DNA from: Atkinsonella hypoxylon | Lineage: Eukaryota; Ascomycota; Sordariomycetes; Hypocreales; Clavicipitaceae | Direction: 5' to 3' | Assembly (NCBI GenBank): GCA_000729835.1 | Contig: JFHB01000059.1 | Span: 93,307 to 157,306 of the forward strand | Length of the DNA: 64,000 bases | In this document: piece by piece, positions 45,184-56,598 of the stretch | Layout: each line of letters starts with the position of its first letter | Position numbering within the stretch: the stretch's first letter is position 1 | The notes under the pieces: model-generated | What the model saw: the letters and a program-made list of their open reading frames with translations, nothing else | What the model was told of the DNA's origin: nothing | Databases searched by the model: none | Made by a program: the position numbers and the translations under genes

Positions 45184-47322
45184 TCACTCATGCACGTCCT
45201 GCACCGCCGGCGGAGGCGGCGGCGCAGGCTGATCGGAAGGCGAAGGCGGTGGCGGCGGCGGCGCAGGACGTCCTCCGTCGACAATAATCTGCTGATCGAC
45301 CCGATCACCTATTTTACCGTGCTCGACGCGCTTCCAGGTCAGGATGCGGGCCTCATTGGTATCGACTTCGAAGACGCGCAGCCGCCGGATGTAGCCCCCG
45401 TAGCCGGCGTAGCCGCCGAAGCCGACGCCGCCGGCGTAGCACATCCACAGCGCTGGCTCTTGCACGACGGGTGGCGGTTGCTGGTCTGGGGCAGATACCT
45501 TGGACGGCGACTGCGTTACGTTCTGGAGGGATAAAAGGCAGTAGTCGTTGCAGTGGTCGCTATGTCAGGTGAGCATGGCGTGTGTAGATTAGGGGTAGAC
45601 AACAGCAAAAAAAAAAAACAGAGAGAGAGAGAAATAAGGGACGTGGAATACATACTGTCCTGCGCTGACCATCACGACGCCCTGCTCGACGAGGACGTCT
45701 CTGAAGCCAGAGTTGTAGACTGGCGCCGTGACGCCTTCCTTCCACTCTCCTACGCGGGGGAGCTCGGGGGAGGCGTATTCTGTGAGGGGGATGTGGATGA
45801 AGGCTATGTCCATGTGGCGACGGCTGTATTGCGAATGGGCGTGTTTGAGGCTGACGGCAGTTTTGCGGAACCAGTCGATTTGGTTCTGCTTGATCCAGTC
45901 GTAGCCTGGGAATTTGCGCTCGTTGGGCGAGTACGAGTGCGTGTCCATGAAGTAGATTGTGAGGGCGGAGTGATCGGAGCCGCCGCGGGCGAGGATCTCG
46001 ATGTAGTAGTTTCCTATGCCGTCTATGTCGGAGGGACCGGCACGGGAGAGGCAGTAGGGCAGCGTTTCGTAGAGGGCCATTTGGCGGGCTCGCGACATGG
46101 TGGATTCGTCGTCGTGGTTGCCGAATATGCTGGCGTAGGGAATCTTGCGCTGACTCAGGAGGTGGGCGATTTTGAAGATAGCCTATATGTTTTTTTTTTC
46201 GGGTCAGCGGTTCTGTTTGGTGAAAGAAACGCTGTATAAAGGTGTCATGTTCATCTTGTTCTGGGACGGAGGAAGGGGAGGGAGGTTGATGAATGGGTTT
46301 GCTTGCAAGACGTAGAGTCGTGGGTTGGCAAAACTCACTGTGGGCGCATCAGGCGCGGTATCTCCATTGACCTGATCGCCGCTGAGAACCACAAAGTCTG
46401 GCTTCTCCTCCTCTAGCATCCTAGTAACAAAGTCCAAGGTGCGCGGATCTGCCTCGCATTTGCCTCCGGCGTACCCACCAGGCACTGGTTCACGACACTC
46501 GCCCACGCCATTGCTCAAGTGCAAGTCTCCGATCTGCATAATCTTGAAGCGGCCGTTATCCGCGATTCTAGGCCTCGGTTTCTTGCGCTCCTTTGGCGCG
46601 CCCCGACGGACGGTGAGGTGCATGCTCAGCAACGGGCCACCGGCACCCATGAGCAGTTGTGTTCCGGTGATGGCCCAGCCGTCGCGCGCCTCCACGGCGT
46701 CGTCGCCGAACAGCACGTCCACGTCCATGATGGCGTCGCTCGAGTCGCTGGACTTTCTTTTGCCGGATCTCTTGATCCAGAGACCACCCGGACGCTGTTC
46801 CCATTGGTCTTCGGATTTCGACGGCGCTTTCCCTTCTTGTGCTTCTTCTGGGTTCAGTCTGCCCACAGATACGTCCATTACCACCTTGTCGTCGGCCGTG
46901 AGGTCCTCTTCGTGTTTGCGACTGACGTAGAGATAGGCGGTCGTTGTCCATGCTCGTCCGAGGTACAGCTCCTTGTCGATCCGGTGCCAGATGGCGGGGT
47001 CGAGTTCGCATGATGAGAAGGGGTTGACGCTCGAGCACGTAACTATGGTTATGTCGGTGATGATGAGCCCTGGCTGATGGCTGGGCATGTATCCATGGAT
47101 GACGCTGGGGAGGACTCGATAGTTTCGGTCGAGGAAAAAGATGATCATGAAGGTGAAGGCCAGCGCTGCGCCGAACTGGGTGAGTGTGCGGGCCTGGGAG
47201 TAGCATTGGTGTCAGCATTCATGGGATACAAAGACAAGCCGATGAGAACATGGAAGCAGGGCGATGAGTGCATCACCGATGCATAGCTTAGGGGGGTGAC
47301 ATACAATTCTTCTCGTCATCAT
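45184..47322 (-). CDS. Dcr2/Sia1-type calcineurin-like phosphoesterase, 4 exons
   Basis: Exons 47322-47305 (18 nt, MMTRRI), 47193-46339, 46182-45656 and 45559-45184 join in phase to 591 aa with GT-AG introns. A type II membrane anchor lies at residues 16-27 (LAFTFMIIFFL). After a beta-rich N-terminal region come the five metallophosphatase motifs: GDLHL (about 227), GDQVNG (about 278), GNHDDE (about 312), HIPL and GHDHCNDY, so both metal sites are complete. The C-terminus is Pro-rich (PAPPPPPPSPSD). In yeast, Dcr2 antagonises the unfolded-protein response by dephosphorylating Ire1 and affects G1 progression; the function here is inferred from similarity. The gene converges on the NLR. Confidence 0.9.
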
Positions 47323-49851
47323 GGCGACGGGAGCCACAGACACCCTTGGGCGTCGGTGGCAGTGTTTTCGAGGACAGGCCAGCGGTCTTGGGGGACGACC
47401 TGGAAGATGGGTTTATTGGGGGGGGAGGCGAGAGGTTGAAGGTTGAAGGTTCTGAGGAGTACGCCAGCAGTCTTGGCGTCGTTCGAATGCAGCTATGGCA
47501 TGACGGTGGTGGATCGAGAAAGTCAAGCGGCCGCCTACGAAGATCGCTTATGCGGTCGTTGTCCAGCGTGACGGCAGGGTAGCAGGCAAGACCAACGGTA
47601 TGTCGAATCGTGTACGGAACACGGCAAAACGAGTCTCGCAGGCGGAAAGGGTAGGTTGAGGGTTGATGAGGGTTGATGATGACAGGGGATGCACCCTTTT
47701 CGGGGGTTTGACTCTCCTTCTCCGCTCCCTGCTTGCTGTGTGGAGCTGTCCACGTCGGCCACGTCAAGCTCAGCATAAAAAGATCATCTGGTCAGAACCC
47801 ACCTCCACATCAACATGTTTTAAGTTCAACTAGGTGGTCTTTATTCACGATGTACAGGGGCGGCACTTGTCTAGTTTTCTTTCGCTTATATGTATAACAT
47901 AACATACTTGTCCAGGTCTCGTCCGAGTAAGCCTTGTGGGTGAAGTCAGATTCGTGGGAAATCAGTACTGTCCTTGGAGTCAGTCGTCTCACGGACTATT
48001 GGGGCTCTGTATGCCTCAATGCTCTGTTTTCATTCGGTTATTGATCTAAGAAAATCACACAGGATACAGCACCTACTTGACTTTACTTGTAAGACCTTTA
48101 TGACCTTTATGACCTCACGGGTTCGACTTCCGCGAAGACAATTCCATTCCCTTCCGTGCCATATCAGCACGCAATTTTGTCCCCAAGTTCATTCTTCCGA
48201 TATCACCATTGGGAGAGAAAACACAGCGTCAAGATTGGTTTTGTCTATCCGGTCCTCAAGGTCTCATCTGCTAGACCCCTGATGCAACGAACTTGTCTCC
48301 CGTTCTGGAATCTGAGAAAAATGAAGTTCGGTTTCCACCCTCCTGAGCCGGGATATCATACATGTTTCTCTTTTGGATCAAGATATCAGACAAGTAAGTT
48401 TCTGGTTCAGTGAGAATTCATTTTGTAGCCTCATCTACAGCTACAAGAGTATTGCTTTTGGCATTCTTGTTTGCAATGAGGAAGTCGTCGCGCGTGTATG
48501 CAATGATCTTTTCCCCCTCTCGAGTTGATCCCAATCTGATAGGGCGCGACTACGTTGTTCGGCACACGATGCCGAGAACCCACTTTACCTGGCAAAGGGC
48601 AAAGGGTTGTGCATGGTTCTTGATTATATTAGCGCATGTTTCGGTGCGAGAACGTGAAGGAAAAGTGAACGTGTCATCACGACTTTGGTGCCGGTCCGTC
48701 GCTGCGCCTGACGAGTCAAGAGGCGGATACGATGATGCATCGAATGATAGGTCGACGTCGGACAGCGCAAAATTCCTGTCAGTCGATTTTTATTTAGGGA
48801 TGCGGTCGACCGCATTTGATCTCGTGAAAGGCACACAGCCGCCCTGTACTCCGCAGGTGAACAGCTTATGCAAACGGAAGCGGGAGAAAATGGAGTGCAG
48901 GTATGACCATTTACAAGTGGGAAGAATGGCTAGGAGAAAGGTTGGCACATCGATGTCCTGTTGTACGCAGAAGCATGCGGTAACTGTGTTACGCGCGTTT
49001 GACGAGCTATTTGATGGTTTCAGAACCATGTGAATATGGCATCGTCGCCTGTTTGCTTGGCAGAGAATTCCGATGGTTATCATGGAATACTGTAAACGCA
49101 AAGACGGGATGGAGAAACCCTCATGTGCCTGCTCTGGGCGTCTTCCATTTTCACATGCTATGTGCCCAAGTAGATAGAAAAGAATTCGGTCTCGCTCCAG
49201 TGCAAAGCCGTAACCGTGAACGTGGCTGGCACCAGTCGAGGGCCCTTCAAGGGGTGGTGATTGACAAGTCCATCTTGATGATGGGAGTTGGGTGATTTCG
49301 GTACTCCTGGAGATGCTTTCCTATGTCTAAAATATAGAGCACCAGATAGCGTGATAGATGATTTCAAGGTAGTTTGACAGTCATATCTGCCAATGTGATA
49401 TTGTTGAATTCTTCCCTGTGACGCTTGATGAACGTTCTGTTTGCTGCATTTTGATTCAGGGTATGCAGAACAAGATGGATTCACAGCTGACTAACATAAC
49501 CATATCCAATCGCGCCCTCCATAACGCACGCGCCCAGGAACGCGCCGGAGATAATAACTAACTATGGAGCAAGCTCATCAGGTTTCCCATTTACGGCATT
49601 GATATCGCGGAACTCTCCGTCCAAGGTCATCTTTCCACGGACGACATGACCATTTGAATGCACTGTTTGGACCGATTATCAACGAAACCACGAGACTCAC
49701 TCACTCCTAGCTGGACCATCCTCCCGTCGGACGCAAGCTGTCGCAAGCAACACCGCGTCGCGTGTCTCCTCCGCGTCAACGTTTTCAGAGCTCCGCATCG
49801 CTTCAGAGACCTGCGACAGGCCAAGCACGATCTACGATCTACTTACACGAA
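47323..49851. other. Intergenic, 2.5 kb
   Basis: The 47323-47800 part is the promoter/5' side of the phosphoesterase. A 207-codon plus-strand frame at 48410-49033 is the longest in the gap but has no domain, no codon pattern and no recognised homolog, so I do not call it. The 49560-49851 part is the likely promoter and 5' UTR of the SAP-domain gene. Confidence 0.5.
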
Positions 49852-50681
49852 ATGACAGACTACAACGCTCTCAAGGTCCCTGACCTGAAAGCCTTGCTTG
49901 GACAACGCAAGCTTCTCCAGACAGGAAACAAGCAAGCTCTGATTGCACGGTTGCAGGAGGATGACGAGAAGAATTCATCAGGTCCGGCTGAAGCCAAGCC
50001 AGGTAAGCGCAGCAAAGATACTCGACCGAATCTCAATCTGTAGCTGAGAGGCACGCCTGATGTTCCCCCGACGCGACAAAGTGCAACCCTTTTTTCTAAC
50101 CACATAGCACAGATGCCAAGGAGGACGAAATCACCTACAGTGATGACGAGGTCACTGCATCCAAACCTGCTGCATCCGAACCTGGGCCCGCTGCTACCGA
50201 GGCAAAGCCAACGGAAGCAACCGAGACGGAAGAGACTGCCGTCCCTGCGGAAGACAAGTCAGTGGAAACCACCGAGCCAGCTGCGCCGGCGCAATCGTTC
50301 GCAATGGGCCTGGAAGCCACTGCCGCCGATGCAGAGGCCAGGAAACGTGCTGAACGCGCCAAGCGATTTGGCATCGATGAGGACGACGAAGCCAAACAGC
50401 GTGCCGAACGCGCCAGGCGATTCGGTCTTGATCAGAGCGAACTTGCCTCCAGCCTCGACTCCGCACTCCCTGAGCGCCCGCTGAAGCGAGGCCGCGGCCG
50501 CGGCGGCGATGGTGACGGGAACCGTTCTGGTAAGCGCCAAAACTCGGATCGGAGGGGCCGTCACGGCCGCGCTCCCAGACAGGGCGATAACAAGGAGCGT
50601 CGTGGTGGTGGCGGCATCTTGAGCGATGCTGCTGAGAGAGCCAAAGCCGAGAAGAGAGCGGCCAGATTTGCAAAGTCTTGA
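49852..50681 (+). CDS. tho1: SAP-domain RNA/DNA-binding protein, Tho1/SARNP-like, 2 exons
   Basis: Exons 49852-50002 and 50113-50681 join in phase (GTAAGC donor, GCACAG acceptor) to 239 aa. The SAP domain fills residues 3-38 (YNALKVPDLKALLGQRKLL, then NKQALIARLQEDD). An acidic, Ala/Glu/Pro-rich linker (ITYSDDEVTASKPAASEPG) is followed by two copies of an ARKRAERAKRFG-type repeat (AEARKRAERAKRFGIDED and AKQRAERARRFGLDQ), an RGRGRGG box, and the basic end AERAKAEKRAARFAKS. This layout matches Tho1/CIP29, which couples transcription to mRNA packaging and nuclear export with the THO/TREX complex and the helicase Sub2. Nuclear location is expected. Confidence 0.9.
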
Positions 50682-51352
50682 GCTATATGCTGTATTATTT
50701 GAGCCGGGCCTACTCATGGGGAGAAGAGAAGTAAGAATACTACTCTGAAATAGTGCCGTTTTTACGGGCGAGGCAAATGATGCTGAGAGACCATGCTACT
50801 ACTACACTACACGAGGCAGATGGGAAGTAGCAGAGTTGAGAGCATGAGCATGCATCGTCTGTCCATTCTGTACTACTAATGAGCGTTGAGGACAAGGGCA
50901 TCAAATGCAGAGAGGGAAAACGGGCGTTGGAAGGGGGTTCTGGGATTTACAGGAGCAAACAAAGAGATGTGGGGATGAAAATTGGAACACTTTTTTTTTC
51001 AACAGGTGCTGATATATCATGAATATCGAGATTCGCACCTCTTCTCGTTCTATGACGTTCGTCGCGCAATCAAGGACATAGCACACAGCATCACAACTTG
51101 TCTCGGCTTGTTGCTTCTAGAACATCTGTTCACTTTCATCTCCACCGAGCATCTAGTCATCACATCAACCTCGCGGGCGAAAGACAAAAAGTGGCCGGTC
51201 CGATACCCAAGTTTGGAGTTGAAACAACCGCCTACTTTTTGCCCCTAGCCGGGTTAATTCTACCTCAGCTACTCTGAACCATTTTTTTGCTTTTTATTTT
51301 GATTTTTCATCTTCCCGCACTCTCCATCTTTTTGCATGGCCGTTCGGCCCGT
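50682..51352. other. Intergenic downstream of tho1
   Basis: 3' UTR and spacer; no gene seen. Confidence 0.5.
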
Positions 51353-52507
51353 CTACGATTGATACGCCGCGGGGTGTAACTGGCCACAACTGTGAATACG
51401 AGCGAGGTACCTGAGTGTTGCGGAGACGCTGGGGCCTTGCGAGGTACCGTAGTTATCAGGTGGAGTTCCTTGGACGGACTGAACACCTTTGCTTATTCCG
51501 TAGATTCCGCGTAATTGGTTAAAGTCCTGCCTTGGTGAGCGGGAGGGGCCTACGGTGCTATGCTCAGCTGCGGAGGAAAAGGACATGCGTGCAGGGGAAG
51601 CGTCTTGTGTGTTTCATTCACACTGCGCAGCGGCTGCAGCTACATGGGTCTCCCGTCTTGTGTGACGGTGGCGCTGGGGGAATCGTTATATTGCCACTGA
51701 TACGGAGGAGATGTGCTCTTCTGGGTAAGGGGGTGGGAGAAATGGAGACCAGACATGCATGAGTTGAACGATGCGGACGCGCATGTTGTGCAGGAGATGG
51801 CCTTCCTCTTGTCCAAGGTCATTGTGTAGTCGTTGGTATACGGAGTTCACTTCACTGGTGTGCGTAACGGTCTTTGAGGCCGACAAGATAAAAACGTTCT
51901 TCGAGGCTAGATATTGACCTGGGACTTCTGCGAATGCCATGAGGAGCGGGGTGTTGCGCAACGCACGATGTGGAGGATACGTGCCTATCAACGGTTATGG
52001 TGTCTTGGAAAGAGGTGTAACAGTGTCCTTTATCGAACCATTCCATGTCACCCCCCTAGCACTGCGACTCTACCCTGTCTTATGCATCATTTTACCCATG
52101 CCCCGTAGCCGCCAGTGCGGAGTGGTGGCGTGTGATGATAGCCAGGGGAGCTGATCGTGAGCACGTCTACTGGCCGAGTCGCGCATCCACTTTCTTGTAT
52201 CGGTGACTTATTTGGGACATCCGCCGAGTTGAGTAATACATCTTTGAAGGGGAAATCGAGATTGAAACCAAAAGATACGGAGTAGTCAAGATGGACTTGA
52301 TCCACCATGGCAGAAAGACTCGAGGCTCCTGTCTAGTCCGTCTTGTCGCAGCGGCCAACGCCGAATATACTTGCCAAATTCAATAGAGGTCTTGATCCGA
52401 AGCTCCACCTGATTGTGAACAGCGCGCTTCTCTCGCTTAATGAGCATCAGTATGCCGCATTTGATGGCAGCCGGCGAAGGGGCAGTGGCTTGTTTCCAAG
52501 GCATCAT
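51353..52507 (-). pseudogene. Possible broken ORFan gene
   Basis: Successive minus-strand frames carry protein-like sequence in different frames: REKRAVHNQVELRIKTSIEF (52507-52286), DYSVSFGFNLDFPFKDVL (52308-52087), RALRNTPLLMAFAEVPGQYL (51991-51686) and LRGIYGISKGVQSVQGT (51586-51353). They do not share a start and I could not join them by standard splice sites. The family is not recognised. The stretch may be a decayed gene or a gene with introns I failed to place. Confidence 0.22.
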
Positions 52508-55422
52508 TGTCCGAAGAACAGCGAACCAATTGAGTTATTCGATTAGTTGCTTCATCCAGCACATGAACCAGCTTTATATGAGAAAAAAAATGGAGAAAGG
52601 GCCATTCGGGCGCTATTCGGTTTTCCCTTTTTAGGGTCGGTTGCCGCGAAAAGGTGACTCTCATCGTCAAAGTCAAGCCCTTGGTGTATCAAAAGCTAAG
52701 CCAATAGCATCTCAAGCCGGCTGGTGGCTTGCTGACTACTCTTGTCGCTTTCCCGTCTCGTGCAATGATTGGAGCAGATTCGATTGACGAAAGAAGGGGA
52801 AAGAATTTCAAGGCTCAGTCACGGTGTTGAGCGAATCCCTCTAGTATCAGTCCATTAGCCAGGATCAAACGAAAATCGGCCTGCAGCACCATGCAGATCC
52901 CTTTGAGCAGGCCGGAAAAAAAAAAATCCCCCCCACAATTTACTGATGGAAGTTAGTTATCGTGTACTTGATCTAATCTCCTACGACTTCGGTGAGGTAA
53001 GTAACCTAGATCGTTGCGTTATTCAAGGATCTGGCAAGAGAACCGCCACAAATACGGTGAGTGCTCATGGGCAAGGTGAACCGTTCTAGCCACGCGAGTT
53101 GTGCCACGTCACAAGCCGCAACCAACTTCGCGGAGCTGTGGCGAAGCATGCTTTTTCGTCATCAAAATGCCTTCGCTTCTGTGGGTTGCCTCCCATGACT
53201 CTTTTACCGCTTCCGACACGTCGGCCCAGCGTATGCAAGTCCCGCAGTAGTAGTCTTGTCAGCTGTCTTTGACGCGCATGCGCGTGGCTTAATCGCCACT
53301 TTGAGACCTGCAGCTCTCAGCTAGCCCTTTTGCGTCAGCGTCAAGTGTACCGCGGTGGTCGAATCACGGATGAACATGTTTCCATTCTTGTTCTATTTTC
53401 GTGACTGTCAGTCTTCGCTAGGGACGGACCTCCATCTATCTCGGTAGACGGCAGCGGGAAGGCACAGCAACAGACTTGAAGGTCAACGAACGGGGATTGC
53501 ATTCGCTGTTCATCCCACAATCCGCAATCCGTAATCGCGATGCGAACCCCTGGCCAAGGCATGATCATGAGCACATCACAGCTTTTCTGACACGACTTGG
53601 TTCATGCATTACTCACGTTTGCAAATTCCACGAGGCTCGGCAGTTTAATATCAATAGGTCGGCAAGGCTAAGCGAAATGAGGTCAGACATGCGACGGAGC
53701 GAGCCAGTGTGGCCAGAGGAAGCTGGAACGAAAATGAATCCAGTCTTTCACAAAGCGAATTCTCGATGCAACATTCTGTAATAATGAACCGTGATTAACT
53801 AATCCGCATAGAATAGAAGAATTTGACGAGATCTCGCAGGTCGGCGCTCAAGGTGCAAAGACGCGGCAGGTGTGACCCTGATTGGATGAAAAGCGTCGCC
53901 CGCACCGCCAGTCATAAGCCAAGAAACATGGGCTGCCTCTTGCCCTAGGATGCTCAACGACATTTTTCAGCGAATGGCGGCAATCGAAATCGTGTCACAG
54001 CCATCTGATGGACATTGTCGACTTCCCGGCATCTGACTGTCATGACTCGAGTGCTCCGTCCACACAATTGCAGCCGTCTTGGAACAAGCCCGTCGTCAGC
54101 CTTTACACGGCACGCACGACGACGCAGACCGCTTCCAGGGAGCGATATCTCGAGGCAATGATATATTCATCAAACAATGTGACGAAAACTCGGACAATAT
54201 GCATTTATAAGTTTGATATCCTGACGACGATGACTTCATATTACATTGACCTTACATCACGAGAAACCACCTTTGACTATGTCGCCAATTGCATTTATCA
54301 AGGGACTTCCAGTCTTGAGAGAGCTACCACCAATAGTGTTTCACGCTGATCGTCGCTGAGTGGTGTTGGCGCTGATGCAAGGAAGGTTGGCGTCAGGTGG
54401 GCGAGACATCGTGCTCAGATCGCCCTCTCGGAGGGCCTGTAAATGGTCTCAGACATGCAGCTCACGTATGTCTAGGACATGCCGTCGGCGAACAACCCAT
54501 GGTCGTCGAATCGGTGCCCCGGATGTCGGATGAAGCACTCAGCTGGCATGGCAAGACAAAGGCAAAAGAAATGCTTTCCATTCGAACGCTCGACACAGCA
54601 TCTGGCAATGTATCGTTGGCCTAGTCGTCTTCGAAAGATGAACCCTCGACAACACGAGCTTAAGACCTAGTTCCTGCACTCGAATGCTGTGCCAATCAAA
54701 TACCAGACGCAAGATGCAGAAGCAGGGTTTATCATCAAGTCGTTTTCATGCACTGTCGACTGCATTGCCTGGAACCCACGGTGGCATCGTCGGTGCCCAC
54801 CGCCACCTGCGGTGCCATTTCTTGATTCTCCCTTCAATCCGAGCCACTCGCCAACGGAGGCTCCATACTGACGACGCCTCAAAGGAAGGTGGACATAATA
54901 CACGGAGAGGAGCGGATACTGCGACAGTCGGTTGGCTTCCTTGACGATGTTCATGACCCACATTCGGTGTGGCGTATGAAGCAGGCAGCGGGCAGCGGGC
55001 CATTCCTAGCATTGGTCACAAACTCCCGATTCTTTGACGTCGAGTCGAGTCGTCCGTCTCGTCCGTGGCTGACTGTCCCGTTCGTTTGTCGAGCAACCAC
55101 GGGCCACCACGAGCCACCACGAGCCACCACGAGCCGACATGAGCCGAAAAGCAGCTTGAACGCGGTCAACAATTCATCAGCAACATCGTGCCTCTGTTGA
55201 TAGCAGTGTGGGCGGCTACCATGTCCCGATTAATCTGTCACCGTCTTGTCTTGACCTTGGCTTGTTGCTCGTCAAGCAAGCTGCGAACCCCTGGAGGCGG
55301 GCTGGCCCACCGAATCTGTCGTATGCCTACATCAGACGCCGAGGTCATGCTATCACAGAGCTTAGTACCAGGATTTGGCACCCAATTGAAGCCTGACTGG
55401 GCACCCGATCTCTTGTCATAGG
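52508..55422. other. Gene-poor interval, 2.9 kb
   Basis: No gene is supported. Open frames of 60-113 codons at 53476-55200 on both strands lack any motif. Confidence 0.45.
55091..55134. repeat. 10-bp tandem repeat (GAGCCACCAC)
   Basis: Units of GAGCCACCAC repeat about four times with small changes (GAGCAACCAC, GGGCCACCAC, then two exact copies). Confidence 0.85.
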
Positions 55423-55833
55423 ATGACTCCTCATACAGCCTACTTAGCCCTTTTCGCCATACAATGCGGCGCAGCTGTCGCCGTTGCAATGCAGATGCAA
55501 CTGGAAACAACCGCACGCCCCAGTCTACCCGGCCAAGACGAAAGGTCTTTCGATATTGATCTGCCCGTGCTCGCCCAATCCAAATCAATGACATCGAAGC
55601 ATCTCCGAACAACCGCTCAATGGGAAACGACGTATGGAGACCTTGCTATTACCTACATCTCCTTGGCCTCCAGTATTGGCTACTCTGCATCAAGCAGCAC
55701 GGGACTATGCACGCCACAAGTAGGATATAGTAACAACGATGTAGAAGTATTTGCATCGGCTCTGGATGTATCCATGTCCTCCCTCTTGTCCTTGTCACCT
55801 CTCTGTTCATCAATTTTCTCTTCACCTAAATAG
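55423..55833 (+). CDS. Possible small secreted protein
   Basis: An ATG-started frame of 136 aa. The first 22 residues are weakly hydrophobic (TAYLALFAIQCGAAVAVA) and could be a signal peptide. The rest is Ser/Thr-rich with four Cys in all and no recognised domain. It may instead be part of the long 5' region of the methyltransferase-like gene. Evidence is only the start, length and N-terminal hydrophobicity. Confidence 0.25.
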   Translation: MTPHTAYLALFAIQCGAAVAVAMQMQLETTARPSLPGQDERSFDIDLPVLAQSKSMTSKHLRTTAQWETTYGDLAITYISLASSIGYSASSSTGLCTPQVGYSNNDVEVFASALDVSMSSLLSLSPLCSSIFSSPK

Positions 55834-56598
55834 ACCTCTCAACCTCAACACCCCGGACTTCGCAACACACTTTTATGGTTCTATGTCTCATGATAATTTC
55901 TTTCAGCCGCACGTTAATGTCGGTTTTATCTTCATCTCACGTGGCATTTCTTTTTTGTTCCGGATAGTCGTCCCTATGCTTAAATCGTTTGTATCCTTGC
56001 CGTCGTCAACAACCTTGTCGCCCTCTGAAGTATATTCTCGTCAACTCAACGGTCTGTCACCCGCATGACCCCAACGAGGCTAAATCTACCAGACTGTTAC
56101 ATCTCATCCCCATGAAAATCTCTTCAAGCAGGCGGCAGTCTTTCATCACGTATTAGACGCCGACTCTCCCCACCCTCAGTCTAGAGTAAGTCACTTTCTA
56201 CTTCTCTTTCGGTTTAGTCCAGTCCGCTTAACCTAGGAAGCCTTGATTCTAGTCTCATCAACCCATCTGACTTTCCATCATCTGGTTCCCTTCCACACCA
56301 ACACTAGGCTACGCCCATCCTCGTTACAGGCTTTAACATCTTGCTGTTTCTCCCGAGCTTACCTTGTTGTATCCTTTATATTCGTTTCTACTTGTCGTTT
56401 GAATAGTCTTGGCACAAAATTGTTTGAATCTTGAGCCATATCTTGAAAATCGCACTCCTGACCGCTTTTCAATTACAGCACAGGAACCGCTACTGAGTCT
56501 CTCTTCAGCCGGCGACCTCCAAATATAAGTGCATGGAAGTTTTACAAGTTCCAAGGTATGTTTGAGTTGTCATTAAACTCAGGGAAGGTCGGAATACC
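55834..56598. other. 5' region of the methyltransferase-like gene
   Basis: CT-rich with several GTAAGT-like donors (for example AGAGTAAGTC at 56183-56192) and TAG/CAG acceptors, so a spliced 5' UTR is plausible. No coding sequence is supported. Confidence 0.45.

Noticed and set aside
46439..47013. Plus-strand frames over the phosphoesterase gene
   Set aside because: Shadows of the minus-strand exon carrying the GDLH and GDQVNG motifs.
48410..49033. 207-codon plus-strand open frame
   Set aside because: No domain, signal peptide or recognisable homolog, and composition like the surrounding spacer; may be chance.
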